Notes: a model not told the origin generated them from the letters alone. Counted from the first letter of the stretch, positions 1 through 12,673 are shown. The stretch is 64,000 nucleotides of DNA from Acanthochlamys bracteata (GCA_019914995.1 CM034131.1:4930501-4994500); one strand, 5' to 3'. Numbers and translations: made by a program.

Positions 1-225
1 TATAAGTATAGCATCTCATGCATTGAGTTCAGAGCCAGTAAGAAGGAGGTTATTGTAACATTGCATGTACTAGTGAGCAGTGACTATTATGTTAATTGTT
101 TCCAAATTTCAAATCATGATATGATTATTTCCATTGCTCTATCAGTGGTCGCGCATTGTAAACTAATTGGCCATTCAGATTGCAGAAGGGTCAAGCCTAG
201 GAATTATGCTTGAGAATAGACATAC

Positions 226-3200
226 CCATTCATCTATAACAAGCCCTTCGCCGACAATTCGGGGACCCGTGTCTTCAGGAGGTTTCTTTCGGGCCTCAAC
301 TGCAGCATCAGCTTCAGCAAGCAGTCGATTCAGCTTATCCAATTGCTTCAAGTAGAACAAACATAATTATTGGTGTCCCAAGGCAAATTCTAAAGGTTGA
401 AGGAAATAAAAATATATCAGACTATTTAAGCAGCTTACAGGGCTTTGGACAGTTGGTTCCAAGAATATCACGCGCAAAACTTGCTCGACAGCAACATGAT
501 CCTTTTGCTCTTCAAACTGTGAGAAACAAAAAAAGGGGTTATATTTGAAAAATAAATAGAGTACAGACGTTCGCAACTCAAGTAAACTAAGCGGTATGGA
601 AATTCATCAAGATATATTACCACGTTCTGTGATAAGAAATTCCATGTATAGCATTACTAGCAGCTATATACATCTGATTTCTACGCAAACAAAAGCCTCA
701 CTCAAATGCCACCATCCATCTTTGAACAGCAATCCCAAGGACATTGGTCTTACCCATCCTTGCCGTACAACAAATGAAGTAAAGAAGTACAATGGGTGTA
801 CCCATAGTATTACCGTTCTTGAAATGGTTACTAAATGCCACAGTGGTTCTCAAGCAGAGGATAAGTGACCCTTGAAGAAAATTCTTTATAGTACCTACTG
901 GACACCCTTTTAAAATCACCCAGATCATAAATGTCATTACTCCTACTCCTCATGCACGCCAAATAACACAATTGTATATACTAGTTTGTGAGATATCAGC
1001 ATGGCTCATCAATTCTCCATGGTCAGTCCATGTACTTACTATTAGCAACTCTTTTTGTGAAGTTCAATCATTTTGAACATAGTTAACAACCAAGTAGGAG
1101 GCTGCATCTTCATAATTTTATTACTAGGCTAAGTAGATCCTGAAGATTAAATGATGACAGAACATAGTTGACCTACCATAACAAAACCCTCGAGATATCG
1201 ACTCTATGAAACAAGCTAAGAGAGAGATGTTATGAACCTTAGTGCAAGCTAAAACCCCCTAAAAAGAAAAGCAACATCAATTAAATAAGCTAGAAATATC
1301 TCCCAACATTGTCTAATGCTAAGCACCATCAAGATAGCAATTTCTTTTGACTAAAGGGCTCTATTTCCAGCATTAGATGATCTGATGTTGTTAGCCAATT
1401 AATTACAACATCAGTATCATGTAACTGACATATTAGGATAGTATTAAATTGAAACTGACATGATAGCATCAAGTAACATAAACAACCCATGTGAGACTAG
1501 TATCTTAATACTTTCAGTTTAACAGTTATTATCCACATATTAAAGTACCACAAACATGAAACTAGTGGATATTCATAGTTTGTACCTAAAGTAGTGAAGA
1601 AAAAATGAAGAGGAGCTAGAAACTTACGACCAATTTTACTTTGATCGTTAAAATAAAGAAAGGAAATGACTTAATCGTTATGTTTCACAATCATTTTTAA
1701 GAGAAGGCTGGTGCTTGTAATAAGGATCTCATTCGTTCAGAACTCCGTTGACTGCTTCGATGTTTGTTGGTATCACCGTATCTCATTAGATTAGTTGTAG
1801 CTAGGCCATCAGTGTCATCTTTTCTCCACTAACCAGTGAGATTTACTCACAACCTTTGTAATTGAGTAGTGGATCTACTCCCTTTGCCACTATTTTCCCA
1901 AAACAGAGTAATGCTTTCCACCATTTTTAGTAGTTTGGGGTTATTTGGTAAACCAAATACCTTCGAGAATATATTAATTTAAAAGTAGAGACTACGTATT
2001 TTTAAGTGGTTAGATACAAAACCATGAAAATTCATTGGACTTGATTTCCTCACATATTGGTATTTACCTCCATGTCTATCCTTGGATATTACGTGGACAC
2101 TCTTCCATCACGTTAAAACTAAATTTGGCAGTTAACTTAAAGATGTGCATTGTAATTACATTGCGCATTTAATTCTACCTATGTGAAACTCTGATGGATA
2201 TACGCACCACTTTTAAACCAAAACTAGAAATAGATAAAGCGATTAAAAAAGTTCTTGAACGATATAGTAAATTCCATTTGTTCGAATGAACATGTAATAA
2301 ACTAACTAGACGTCAATAATGGATATCAAAATATGTTTCTTAGCTTTAGAAAGTTTGGCATGTGATTCCGCAAAGTGTCTAATACTGGACACAGTTTCAA
2401 GAGTGGATGTCAGCTTAATAACTCTCCATATAATGTTTTGTATAAAATTGGTCTCAAGTACAGATAACAAATAGGTGTTAAGAGTAGAATAGCGGCCACC
2501 CACAAATCCAATGTAATCACTATCATAAAGATTATTTGCAAGAGGTTCAAATAAACAGACCCAACTTGGCGGGATAGGGCTTACTTGAAGAAGGAGGATA
2601 TCTAAACAAGAAATATACCTTACACCATATAGTATGTGTACATTTATTGCATAAATGTGTTTGTGCATAAGCTATAAATGCATTTTTATAGTACCATCTT
2701 CTCCTGTTAGTGTGGTTCAAAGAATTTGACAGTTCCTGCTGATATGTTTGGAGTATTTCACATCACATCGGTACCACTCTCCTTGATCCGGAGTTGGTTA
2801 TTTATGTTTAGCATATTTATAAGCTACTCTAAAAATAGTAGTAAACTAGTTGGTCGATGAAGTAGTGATATAAAGTTTTGATGGTCATTGCACACGAATC
2901 CTCATTGGTAATCTTTCTTCACATTTCCAAGCCTTAAGAGGATTCTCCAAAACAAAGAAAAAATTAAAAAAACATTTTACATAATACGTACATGCAAATC
3001 CTAATTTGACTTTTGTAAAAATGCAATTATGGGTGCTAGAGTTTATCTTAAAAGACATCGCAGAAGCCCCATATTTGAAGCTTTTTTTATCTTTTTTTAA
3101 TTATCTTATCTTAAATATCTAAACCAAAATTCAATTTATAGGGTTCCTTTTATCGAAGTAGGTATGATTTACCTTAAAGTTCATAATCTACATATCACGC

Positions 3201-6200
3201 TTTTATCTATTAGTCGACATACTATAGTGATATAAAATTTGTAGGACTTCCTTTTATATGAAAAATTCCTTAGTTCTAGATTAATAAATTAAAGCATTCT
3301 TTTCCCTTTATGTATAGATTCCCCTACATATACTCTTTATGACAACGAAAGCTTGAACTATGATCTTCTACAACTACTATTCCTTCAGATAAATATATAT
3401 GAAATGCTTGAAATATGGTTGATGAAGTTCTGTACAAAGGTTTCAGGTTCACTGCACAAGAACCTTTGGTGCTAATCTTTTTTCACATTTCCAAGCCTTA
3501 ACAACTTTTCAAATATAAAAATCATTTTACCATATTATACATACCTGCATCTTTATTTGGCTTTTGTTACAAAAAATGGCAAATATGGATGCCAGAGCTT
3601 ATCTTAAAGAGCAGACATTGTTGAAGATAATATTTCAAGCTTTCGCTATATCTGTTTTGAGAATATCTAAAGATAAAATTCAAATATAGGCTTCCTTATC
3701 AAAGTGATTATGCAAATTATTTACTTCAATTTTTATATTCTATGTTACAATAATATATTTATAACGTTGTAAACCTTCCTTTTATATGAAAATCTCTTAA
3801 TTCTATAAATTAATGCTTTCTCCCCTTTATGTATAACTCCCTCTTCTATATTCTTTATCAGGCACCCAATGCTACATATGAGCATTGTCTGAACTTCATT
3901 ACAAGACAAGCCAACATTTTGAATGATCCTTTGTTCGTTGCATTTGTATACAGAAACAAATTAATACATGCTTACTCTGGCTTAAGTTCAACTGTACAAA
4001 CATTATTCGCATTTTAACAGAAATATGTCCAGTACTATCACTACAGATCAAAAGATTCCATATGTATCTTAGCACAAATAAGGAGAAGTTACCTTTATTA
4101 AATTTAATTTCTTTTTCCATAATTTAGTTACTGGCAATGTTAAAACTCCAGCAGAAATGAATTCCTTTTACATTTCAACAAAGATGATGTTAGTTTTAAG
4201 ATGCATTTCCTCTAGTAAAGCAGCTTTGCAACTCCATCACATTGCAGAGAGATCGCCGTTCAAGAATACCTTTGATATATTTATACCATTAATTAACCTT
4301 TTCTTTCCTGTTATGTTGTCACTTATTTCTAATCATAATCAGCTAAAAAGAAACCACTAATCCTACTAGTATATTCTTAGTATTGGCCATACTTTTACCA
4401 TCTTAACATGCATTCCATACCCTCTTGACTCCTAATCCCTATTTACTTTTCTAGCATGAAAAAACTGGAGATTATTTCTTTGTAAATTTTAAGAATAAAT
4501 GCAAAGACAAAATCTGTACAATTAATATTAGATTTGTCAATTGACTATGAACATATATTGGTCAAAATGTGTATGCAGAGCAACCTTCTTGTTTTCTATT
4601 CTTGTGGTTTGAGATATGGCTTATGATTACAAAAACAAAGGACCGACACTCGAGAAAGTAACAAATAAGAAAATCAGATAGCTTTGCTTGGTTCCTATCT
4701 TCTAGCAAACCAAAAAGTCATCAATTCGACGTTTAATGTTATTCGTAGGAATGATTTCAAAAGCTGTCTGAACAAAATTAAAAGCTCTTTAAATAAAAGT
4801 ATTGATATGACTTTTGCCAAGGTAAGCACATGATATTTATCCATACTACAATAGTCCATGCAAAGAAGTCGATACCACTCGAACCCAGTAAAATGGCTGC
4901 TGCTTGTTACCTAAAATAATATTTACTACTAGAGGTGCATGACATTGTTTAAAACCAAAGTGGAAGCAAAGTCCACTATGTCTGTGACAGCAACACAGCA
5001 CCACAAAATCCTAGTATCACTAGCATACGCATGAAATGTACATCACCTTACAGAAGGAGAAAGGATGCAATCGGACTATATACTCCAATCTCAATATCAC
5101 TCCTTTAACCTTCTTCACCTCCACTAGTGATTCCTTCCCCAAGCACGCAACCTATTCAGTGGATCACTCAAATTCCACAAAGCTCAATTCTCAGTTAACA
5201 CTTCCATGCTTGGCCTGTAGCCAAAATGCATATGATCTTGCCATCTGCCATCTATCTTTATGACAAAGTCCTCACAATGTTCATTCCCATATCACAATGC
5301 GAGCATGCAGGGTACATGTGATGGCCGCTAGGGAGTTTTTAATACAAAGGAGTCAAAGGTCCAATGCAGAAGAGGGATAAAGGAAGTGTTCATGGTCAAG
5401 GTTGAACGGTTTCACAAAGTTAGATGCCTACAAATTTCCTAACCAAAAAAACATATTATCCAACCAAATCATATAATGATCTATGTACATAGCTAGCAGA
5501 TGAAACTTTGTTTTGGCAACGATACAAAGACCATGCTTTACAAGCATAAGAAAGGCATGGAGACAGGCATAGGCTTGAACTTATTATAATACAAATAACT
5601 AGCAGATCAATAATAGCATATTAAGTTGCCAAAATATGAACTCCAAAAAAGGAAAATAAAGGATCAAACTCTAGGAAAGAGGCAGCATATGATGGAAACA
5701 AATACTCACCAATTCTGGCACATAATCAGTAGACCCTTTCACCTTCAAACTCATGATCTTAAATTTAACCTTGCTTTTCTGATCTTGCTTCTCATTTTCC
5801 TCAGGATGCTCCACAAACTTAAAAACTAGTAATCACAATTCGAAAACATGAAACTAAAGAAACAGGCAACTCCAAAAAGAAATGCTGAGTTGAACCCTTC
5901 CACATCAATACCTGTTGCTATAACACTCTCGCCAGGAGCAAGTACAGCTCCAGGAGGGCGCATGAAGCAGCTCTTTGGTGCAGTCGTTTGAAACTACAAG
6001 ATCAGAGTCACTATTATAAACAAGTAAGACAAAGACATAACAGTAAGCATACAAATGAAAGAAACCATAACGTGAAGGTGACCTATAAAAGTTTCGTTTT
6101 ACGAGAAAAGAATTAGAAGAAAGAGCTTACATACCTTAAAAGCTACATGTGACTTGCTGATGTTTTTTATTCTGACAGCACTCCTTGCCTGCTTACCAGG

Positions 6201-8117
6201 TTCATCTTCACATACCCAGAGGAAACATAATTACTCAACTAAGAAATAAACTATATATTAGACTTTACGAAATGGCTTACAGTAGACAAGCATGCTACAC
6301 TTCGTCCCAACCACTACTCGAGCAAAGAACGAATATTTCATAGAGCAGTTGGGGATATTATATCGCAACACTAACAAAATATATAATTACTCAACAAAGC
6401 AAAAATACTTCCATACATGTTAGCATTTGAAATAACCTGTTAGTAAGCATTCATCTATCGCATGTCAATCAACAAATTTTCAAAAGACCATGTTTATGTA
6501 GATCATGCAAATCTATGATAAGTTAGAACTTCTAGAAAAGAGTACAAGTAAAATAATAATGAAAAAGAAAGACCTCAACAAAAAGCAGTGGATAAAAGAC
6601 GGTAGTTGACTTAGGCAGGAGTAGAAACAAGTTGGACATGGTAACTCCGCAAACTAGAAGATTAAGCTAGACCAAGTTATCATTCTCAGAGCCCAAAAGT
6701 CCTACAATGTGCGAACGTATCAGGCAAATTTTACTGATGCTGACATGCTGCCAACTCAAAGAAGGAATATGAAGCCTCCACTGAACACGCACGAAACAAC
6801 GGCATTTTTTTGCTGAAGTAGATCGATTGATATAAGGGCAAAAAGCAGTCTCCCTTACAATTTGTGAACGTATCAGGAAAATTTTAATGATGCTGGCATG
6901 TTGCCAACTCAAAGAGGAATATGAAGCGTCCATTGAACATGCATGAAACGACAGCATTTTTTGCTGAAGTAGATCGATTGGTATAAGGGCAAAAAGCAGT
7001 CTCCCCATTATAATTTCTTTCCAAAATGGATGGAGGAGGAAAAGGAATTAGCAGTTGAAACTCGCACAGAAAAGCTTTATAACTATTGAATAATTAAATT
7101 TAGCAGCAGATCCAGATCCCAAAACCTTACACTTCAGCTAAAATCAAACAAAACAAAATCAAAATTGGAAAGTATTATAAATTTCTTTCTAATTCATCTC
7201 CAGAAAAAGGACTGATTATCACTTTCAAGCAATCCAGTAAGGGTGCAAGCATCCAGTTTGGTTCAATTTTTAAGCAAAGCTGAAACCAAACCAAATTAAT
7301 TACTGTTTGGAAATATTTTGTCTAAACAGATCCATACATACAAAATTTTCAAATTGCTCCAAAGCATAAAAGTTTTTGTTTGTCGGGTTTGATTTAGGAT
7401 TTAATACCCTAAACAAGTAACATATTTAAATTGGATATAATTACCTAATATCTCGGACAATAATTTCTAATTTAGCTTAAATTAATTAATAATTGAATAA
7501 ATATGATAAATATATAAAATTTCTTCTATTTGGAACGATTTTTAAAGCGGTTTTTAATGTGACAAACCAAAACCATACCATAAATCCAAATTTCTTAAAA
7601 TTTGAAACCGAACCAAACCACAACAATAGAAAGGTACTTCGAAATAACGTAATACGGTTTGGTTTGGTTAGGTTACTAAAGCACTTACAATACCTACAAC
7701 CCAGATCCAAAAACTTTACATTTGAGCTAAGAACAAGATCTAACAAAAGCTACAATAAAACAGGTTGAAAATCTTACATGGAAAATAAAGCTTCGTGGCT
7801 GGATCAAGCTTGAGTCTTCTTCTATGCGGTAACAGAGACTTTGCCACCGCAGTTACTGAATTGGAGCTCTGTCGTTGCTGCTGATGCTGCTGCTGCTGTC
7901 CTAAACCATGGCTGCTGTTGAATCCATGGTTGTTGTGATGGTGTTGAGTCAACGAATTAGAAGAGTTATTCCAAGAAGCTGTGCCGTTATTACTACTCCC
8001 GCCATGGTTGTTAAAGAAAGGCATACGGCAAAGTCCCCACTTGTTTGCTCTGCTGTTGTTGTTGCTACTGCTGCTGCTGCTGTTGTTGTTGTTCTCCGAT
8101 TTACCAGAGATCGCCAT
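226..8117 (-). CDS. VAP4-type vesicle-associated protein (MSP domain), six exons, 3' end outside window
   Basis: VAP proteins sit on the endoplasmic reticulum and bind partner proteins through an N-terminal MSP (major sperm protein) domain. Exons in transcript order: 8117-7778, 6205-6135, 5993-5912, 5825-5710, 516-439 and 345-226, all with GT/AG borders and consistent phase. They give 269 residues. Residues 1-100 are low-complexity, rich in Asn, Ser, Gln and His. The MSP domain runs from about residue 102 (RLKLDP, YEPGK) through FQTTAPKSC and RPPG to RVIFLEP. A charged helix follows (AEADAAVEARKKPPE), then GEGLVIDEW. From memory, Arabidopsis VAP4-1 has about 295 residues and ends in a Lys/Arg-rich segment; that last exon is not found in bases 1-225. 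Intron 5 is about 5.2 kb. The start is the only ATG opening this frame after a plausible 5' UTR. The family assignment is confident; the exact paralogue is not. Confidence 0.93.
2855..3863. repeat. Diverged tandem duplication in VAP4 intron 5
   Basis: Two direct copies of a roughly 450-480 bp segment, about 2855-3345 and 3417-3863. They share landmarks in the same order: GATGAAG, CACATTTCCAAGCCTTAA, a GGCTTTTGT-like block, GAGCTTATCTTAAA, CTTCCTTTTATATGAAAA, and a final CCCTTTATGTATA followed by TCTTTAT. Many substitutions and indels separate them, so the duplication is old. The rest of the intron (517-2850 and 3870-5700) shows no other feature I can name. Confidence 0.75.
6701..7006. repeat. 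Tandem duplication of about 153 bp (two units) in VAP4 intron 1
   Basis: Units about 6701-6853 and 6854-7006. Both carry GAACGTATCAGG, ATGCTG, CCAACTCAAAGA, GCTGAAGTAGATCGATTG and AAGGGCAAAAAGCAGTCTCCC in the same order. They are nearly identical, so the duplication is fairly young. Confidence 0.9.
7237..7700. mobile_element. Probable non-autonomous DNA transposon in VAP4 intron 1
   Basis: The left end has AAGGGTGCAAGC followed by AGTTTGGTTCAA. The right part has many inverted counterparts (ACCGAACCAAACCA, CGGTTTGGTTTGG) around an AT-rich core. This resembles plant MITEs with GGGTGCAA-type ends and GGTTTGGTTCGG-rich subterminal sequence. The right terminus is decayed and I could not find a target duplication, so both boundaries are approximate. 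A direct repeat of about 45 bp (7112-7160 and 7701-7750) brackets it. Confidence 0.5.
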
Positions 8118-8288
8118 TTCCGAAGAAATCCCGAGTCCGACTCGTTGGTTCCGACAAGGGACGAGTTGTTCGGTCTATTCCATCAAGCAACAGGAGCAAA
8201 GGATCGCTCTCCGTTTGAAAGAAATCGGAATGAACCGGATAACATAACTCGAACTTTGGACTCGCCGAAAAGTGTCTTTCCTCGTTTG

Positions 8289-8310
8289 TGTCTCCCTCTC
8301 TCTCTCTCTT
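8289..8310. repeat. CT/GA microsatellite in the VAP4 5' UTR
   Basis: Run of CT dinucleotides (GA on the coding strand) between the TATA box and the start codon. Such tracts are common in plant core promoters and 5' UTRs and are prone to length change. Confidence 0.8.
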
Positions 8311-8330
8311 AGTTTGAGGGATGATTTCGC

Positions 8331-8337
8331 TTATATA
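8331..8337 (-). promoter_or_regulatory. TATA box of the VAP4-type gene
   Basis: TATATAA on the minus strand, about 215 bp upstream of the start codon. A start site 25-35 bp downstream would fall in the CT/GA run at 8289-8310, so the 5' UTR would begin with a GA-rich tract. Confidence 0.6.
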
Positions 8338-8339
8338 GT

Positions 8340-9720
8340 CATTAATTAAGAGATTAATAAACGTTAACTATGATGTTTGGGATACAGAAGACCACGGAGT
8401 ACATCAGCTGTGCAAGCCAAACATGATTTACCTCATAGAACCAATCATTGAATCGGAACCTTTTCCTTTTTGAGTAAACCATATTGCCATTATATTTTTT
8501 ATAAAATAAAATACTACCATGTACAATATACTATTTTACTCTCGACGCAAGAACTTTAAGAGTCGGGTAGGCATGAGGAATGATGGTGAAGTTAATACAT
8601 TTCTCATTTCTATCCATATTTGTTAAGTCTTCATTAAAGAAATAATACAGAACTATTACCTATCATTTTTATTATTCTATAACAAATATGTATCCATCAA
8701 ATCGGTAGGTACACATAGTGATACAAAAAAAAACAATTTTACTTCCTAGTTTATCTTTTTATTTATTTATCTTTTATCTAATTTAATATTTAATTTAATT
8801 TAATATAAAATTTTAATTTATATTATTTTTTGTTTAATATTTTTAAATTAATATATGTTATTTTTTATATAATAATTTAACTTTTTATTTACTTAATTTT
8901 TTTAATTTTAATTGGTAGAGAAAATAGTATAATTATATGATTATTTTTTATATTTAATAATTAATATAAATTTTATATTAATATTAAAAATTATTTAAAG
9001 TTATATTAATAAATTTTATTTAAAACTATATTAATAAATTAGTTAAAATTATATTAAATAAATAATATTAATATAAATTAAAAAATATGTTTGAGTTTTT
9101 TATGAAAAATTTATTTTTATTACTCATTCATTTACCTATCTACTTAAACATAGTTAATTTGTTATCATTACTATATATCCAAACATCATAAGATTAATTA
9201 ACTATTTTTTCATATCCGTCATTTAATTATTTTTTTCTATCCTTCCTCTTATTCTTACTTCTTATCTATGAATCCAAATATATCCTAAGAGGGATAAACA
9301 GAGTTTTTACTATATGAATGTTGTTGCAATATTTATTTTTAATTTTTTGTACGAATTTTTTATCTTATCTATTCTAATATATTTTTTTCTCTAAAAGGTA
9401 TAAATTTGTTTAAATTTTGTTTGTCATAAAATATCTCAAAAAAATTCGCTCAGCCTAATTAATTATAAAATTATAAAAAATATTTTTTACTTAATTAAAA
9501 AATATTCAATATATATGCATATATTTATCAAGTTTTATTAGTTATTCATCTAACTTTGCTAATTGTTATGTATTTAAAAATAATGTTGAAACTAAATTTA
9601 CCAAAATTTTATCAAACTTAGCGATGTACATGCAAAGTATGCATATATTTGGTCTAATTGGATGGTACTTATAGAAACAAACGTGACTCATACTTGATCC
9701 AATTCAATATTATACAAGTC
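8340..9720. other. Intergenic, very AT-rich; no gene seen
   Basis: 8740-9130 is almost pure A/T with short alternating A and T runs. 8590-8720 and 9100-9290 contain mildly inverted-repeat-like T-rich stretches that may be the ends of an old MITE, but no clean terminal repeat or target duplication could be assigned. Confidence 0.6.
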
Positions 9721-9740
9721 AATTGCATTTATATTTAGGT

Positions 9741-9890
9741 CTTTATCCTAACTGCTGGTCCGATTAGGACCTGTAGCCCGTGCATGACCTGCACTCCGCT
9801 GGTGCCGGCCGATTTCAGCACCGCCTGCTCTGGTGAAGTTCACCTACTGTGGCCGGTCCGGCAGTCCTGCACCTATGCCAACCTCTTGAG
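9741..9890. other. Short GC-rich island of unknown nature
   Basis: About 150 bp rich in G and C (GGTGCCGGCC, GGCCGGTCCGGCAG) inside a very AT-rich region. It partly overlaps the 3' side of an open frame on the minus strand (9815-10015). Just upstream of the island on that strand, a segment ending at ALLES is followed by a good splice donor (GTAAGT), so it could be an exon edge. I recognise no protein family here. Confidence 0.4.
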
Positions 9891-10985
9891 GAGATGAATT
9901 TTGATGAAATGTAACAACTTACTATGCTCTCAAGAAGTGCTTTTGCTATTTGAATTGCCACTAAGTTCTTTCGATCTAGATCAAAACTTCTGGGCTTGTT
10001 GTTGGTGCCACTCATAATCTGCTGAGCCTACAAGCTTGAACATCCCTTCGCATTTGCAATCGACACTTGCTTTTCTAAATTAACGAGAACAATAATGATA
10101 TCACTTTTTGGGTCATGACACTGGTGATATCATTTATATATATATAGTAACTAGCAAAAGCAAAGACTAACTTCTGAAGCCGCAGATCGAGCTGATAGTT
10201 TCTTAAAAACAGATAGCATAATCAGCATTAACCCTGGTTTTATGCGTGAACCTCCATTTAGATTTCGAAAAGAAAAGATATATCTTGTTAATATTAATTA
10301 CAGTAGAACTTTTGTATCATCTGGAAGAATCAATACGTTCATAATGTTTTAAAGGTTCAGTGTTTATTCTTTTTTTTCCTATCCAACTGTAGTGTAGTTT
10401 TTAACTGCCTACTCTCCTTTGTAATAATTTCTTCATGACTAGATTCAGAGAGAGCTGCCAATCAAACTTAATTTATTCTTGCGTCGATAATTTGATGAAG
10501 AACGGAACAATCGAAAAGCTGCAATTCTGATTACATCATTTCCGTAACGTATTAGAATTACAAGTAGAGCAGTAACGTCAGTAGTGTAGCAATTGAACTC
10601 ATGCCATCATCTACTAGAATGATCTTACAATATTAGGAAATCAGTGTGTTAAATCTATTCAGCCCTAGTTTTGTTCTCGTCACATCAACGGTGCTCCAGA
10701 ATTAGTTGTTTGCATGAATGTAAGCTAGAACCATATCTCATTTTCATGGCTACTTTCAGGGAAGTCATTGGTATTTTATTTGATAATGAACATGGACAGA
10801 TAAACTAAAGAAAACATTGTTTCATTTTACTGAAAGCTCTACAACTTGAGCACAGACCGTTCCTACCCTCTATTTCTTTTTATATAGAAAGTCTACAAAG
10901 TATATACACGCTTTACGCTACATACCACTCATTTAAAATACTATCACGTTTGAGATTCAAGATGTTGAAGATGTTGAAGCCAGGA
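9891..10985. other. Intergenic; nothing recognised
   Basis: Moderately AT-rich sequence without convincing coding frames apart from the exon-like segment noted at 9900-10015. A (TA)n run lies near 10136-10147. No terminal repeats were found. Confidence 0.5.
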
Positions 10986-11017
10986 TTCACGAAAAGATTG
11001 TTTGAAGTTCCATGGGT

Positions 11018-11263
11018 TCAGTTAGGATCCAAGAGAACCAAGTAGAGAAGCTTCTCCCCTCTCCCATGGTCGCAGCTCTCAATATTGTTGGTGCCATCAA
11101 CCTTGTTAGTATCATCAGTAGTACTTCTCCCCAACGATTGTTGTGACTGACCAGAGGCGCTAGAAGAAAGCTTGCCAATGTTTGCAGCTCTCTTTTGTCT
11201 CACCGCAACACTTGTTTGTCCCACCTTGATCTCTGCTTCCCAATTGCAATAACTGTTGGACAT
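11018..11263 (-). CDS. Putative small protein of 81 residues, family uncertain
   Basis: A single open frame starting at an ATG 110 bp downstream of a TATATAA box (11373-11379), with a plausible 5' UTR between. The middle is polar and Ser/Thr-rich (SSSASGQSQQS); there is no signal peptide or membrane segment. The protein ends EKLLYLVLLDPN-stop. This weakly resembles the RKVMYLSCWGPN-stop ending of the wound-induced polypeptide encoded 2.3 kb away, in the opposite orientation. A distant or decayed member of that family is possible, but the N-terminal half lacks the family's SWMVAAS-type motif. It could equally be a chance frame. Confidence 0.35.
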   Translation of the reverse strand: MSNSYCNWEAEIKVGQTSVAVRQKRAANIGKLSSSASGQSQQSLGRSTTDDTNKVDGTNNIESCDHGRGEKLLYLVLLDPN

Positions 11264-11372
11264 ACTGTATGCCGGATGTATATAACTGTATTGTATTTCA
11301 GAAGTCAGATTAAGGAATTATTTCTCCGAGCAAAGTTGCATCTTCCCCTCAAACTTTTTGTTGTGGTCTGAA

Positions 11373-11379
11373 TTATATA
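11373..11379 (-). promoter_or_regulatory. Possible TATA box for the 81-residue ORF
   Basis: TATATAA on the minus strand, 110 bp upstream of the ATG at 11263. This is a usual spacing for a short 5' UTR. It is only as meaningful as the ORF itself. Confidence 0.35.
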
Positions 11380-12670
11380 GATAGAAATGAGATGATAGAT
11401 TCTTATCATCATTGATTGACATTGAGGTCCCAACTTAAATTTGACCACCTGTTTTTCAAATGCATGTATCCAAGAAACAGTGGAACTACGCTTTCTTTTT
11501 ATTTTTTAATTGACTTCTTCTGTAATCAGAAAACAACTTCCTCCTTATCTGTATAAGATATTGTTTATAAGCATACAGTAGATAAAAGCTGATATATGAT
11601 GCAGACGAGACACGGCAAGATAAGATCAGCTGAACTATCTAACCTTATCGTATCTCGATCAGCTCTTCCAGATAACAAAGTATGTATGGAATTCATACGA
11701 AGTCTTAAAGCATACTGAACAGTTGGGGACAGGGTTAAACCAGCTCCTTTAACTCGGGCAATTCGGATCAACAGAACCTAACGTACCGACTCATGAATTA
11801 TGCTACGAGCGTATTTCAAATATCCATAACTAAATTTTATGAAAGTGAAAAATAAAAAATAAAATTTTTTGAAAAATAAAGTAAAAGTGAAGTTTAGTAT
11901 TTATGTTTTAATTGTTTCTGAAAATATATTAAAAAATAAAAAATATAATTGTATTGAAAAGTGCACAAATAAAAAAGTTAGAATTAAATTTTCGTATATA
12001 GAAATAGAGTTCTGAATTCTTTGTATAATTAAAACATATAAACTGTTCGAAACTTAAAATCTGACCAAAAAAATGAAATTACAGACGTTTAAAACACGCT
12101 CTATATATTGGTCGACCAAAATCAACGGGTGTGTTCTGGTGTGAACGAATTATTCGCTCTCCAGAAGAAATTTTCGTTGTAAAATTGTCACTCTCATGAC
12201 AAATATATATATTGATGAGGTGCTGCTCGAGTCAAGTACTAATTCGACATTTGTCAATAATTTCTATAAAAAAAATAACTTTTTATACTTTTATAATAAT
12301 TATTTTTTAAAAAAGTATTTTTAGAATACTTTGGGTAAATCGAAAGAACACACTCTACTCAGCTGATGTCTGAGGGTACTTTAAAAAAAAATTTAACAAA
12401 AATTTTTTTATAAATATTTTCTAAAATAAGTTTTATTTATTTTTAAAAATGATAATAATATTTGAGTATGTAAAAAATTTTATTTTTTTAATTTTTTAAA
12501 AAAATTATACAAGATTATAATAATTTATTAAATATATAAAATAAAATTTTAAAATAAAAATATGGAAAAACACTCTTAAATACTACCTCAAGAGTCAACA
12601 ATGAAAAGACTGAATTTGATTGGGCTGGCGGTAAACCTCAATATGATTAAGTTCTATTACTCCGTTGATG
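11380..12670. other. Intergenic, AT-rich; no gene seen
   Basis: Contains several A/T blocks (11830-12000, 12250-12580) with poly-A and poly-T runs. They resemble the cores of the MITE copies elsewhere in the window but lack recognisable ends. No coding frame with family resemblance was found. Confidence 0.5.
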
Positions 12671-12673
12671 TTT

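Noticed and set aside
7908-8312. Plus-strand frames opposite VAP4 exon 1 (Val/Leu-rich)
   Set aside because: They are translations of the trinucleotide repeats on the wrong strand. The minus-strand frame matches the VAP4 family.
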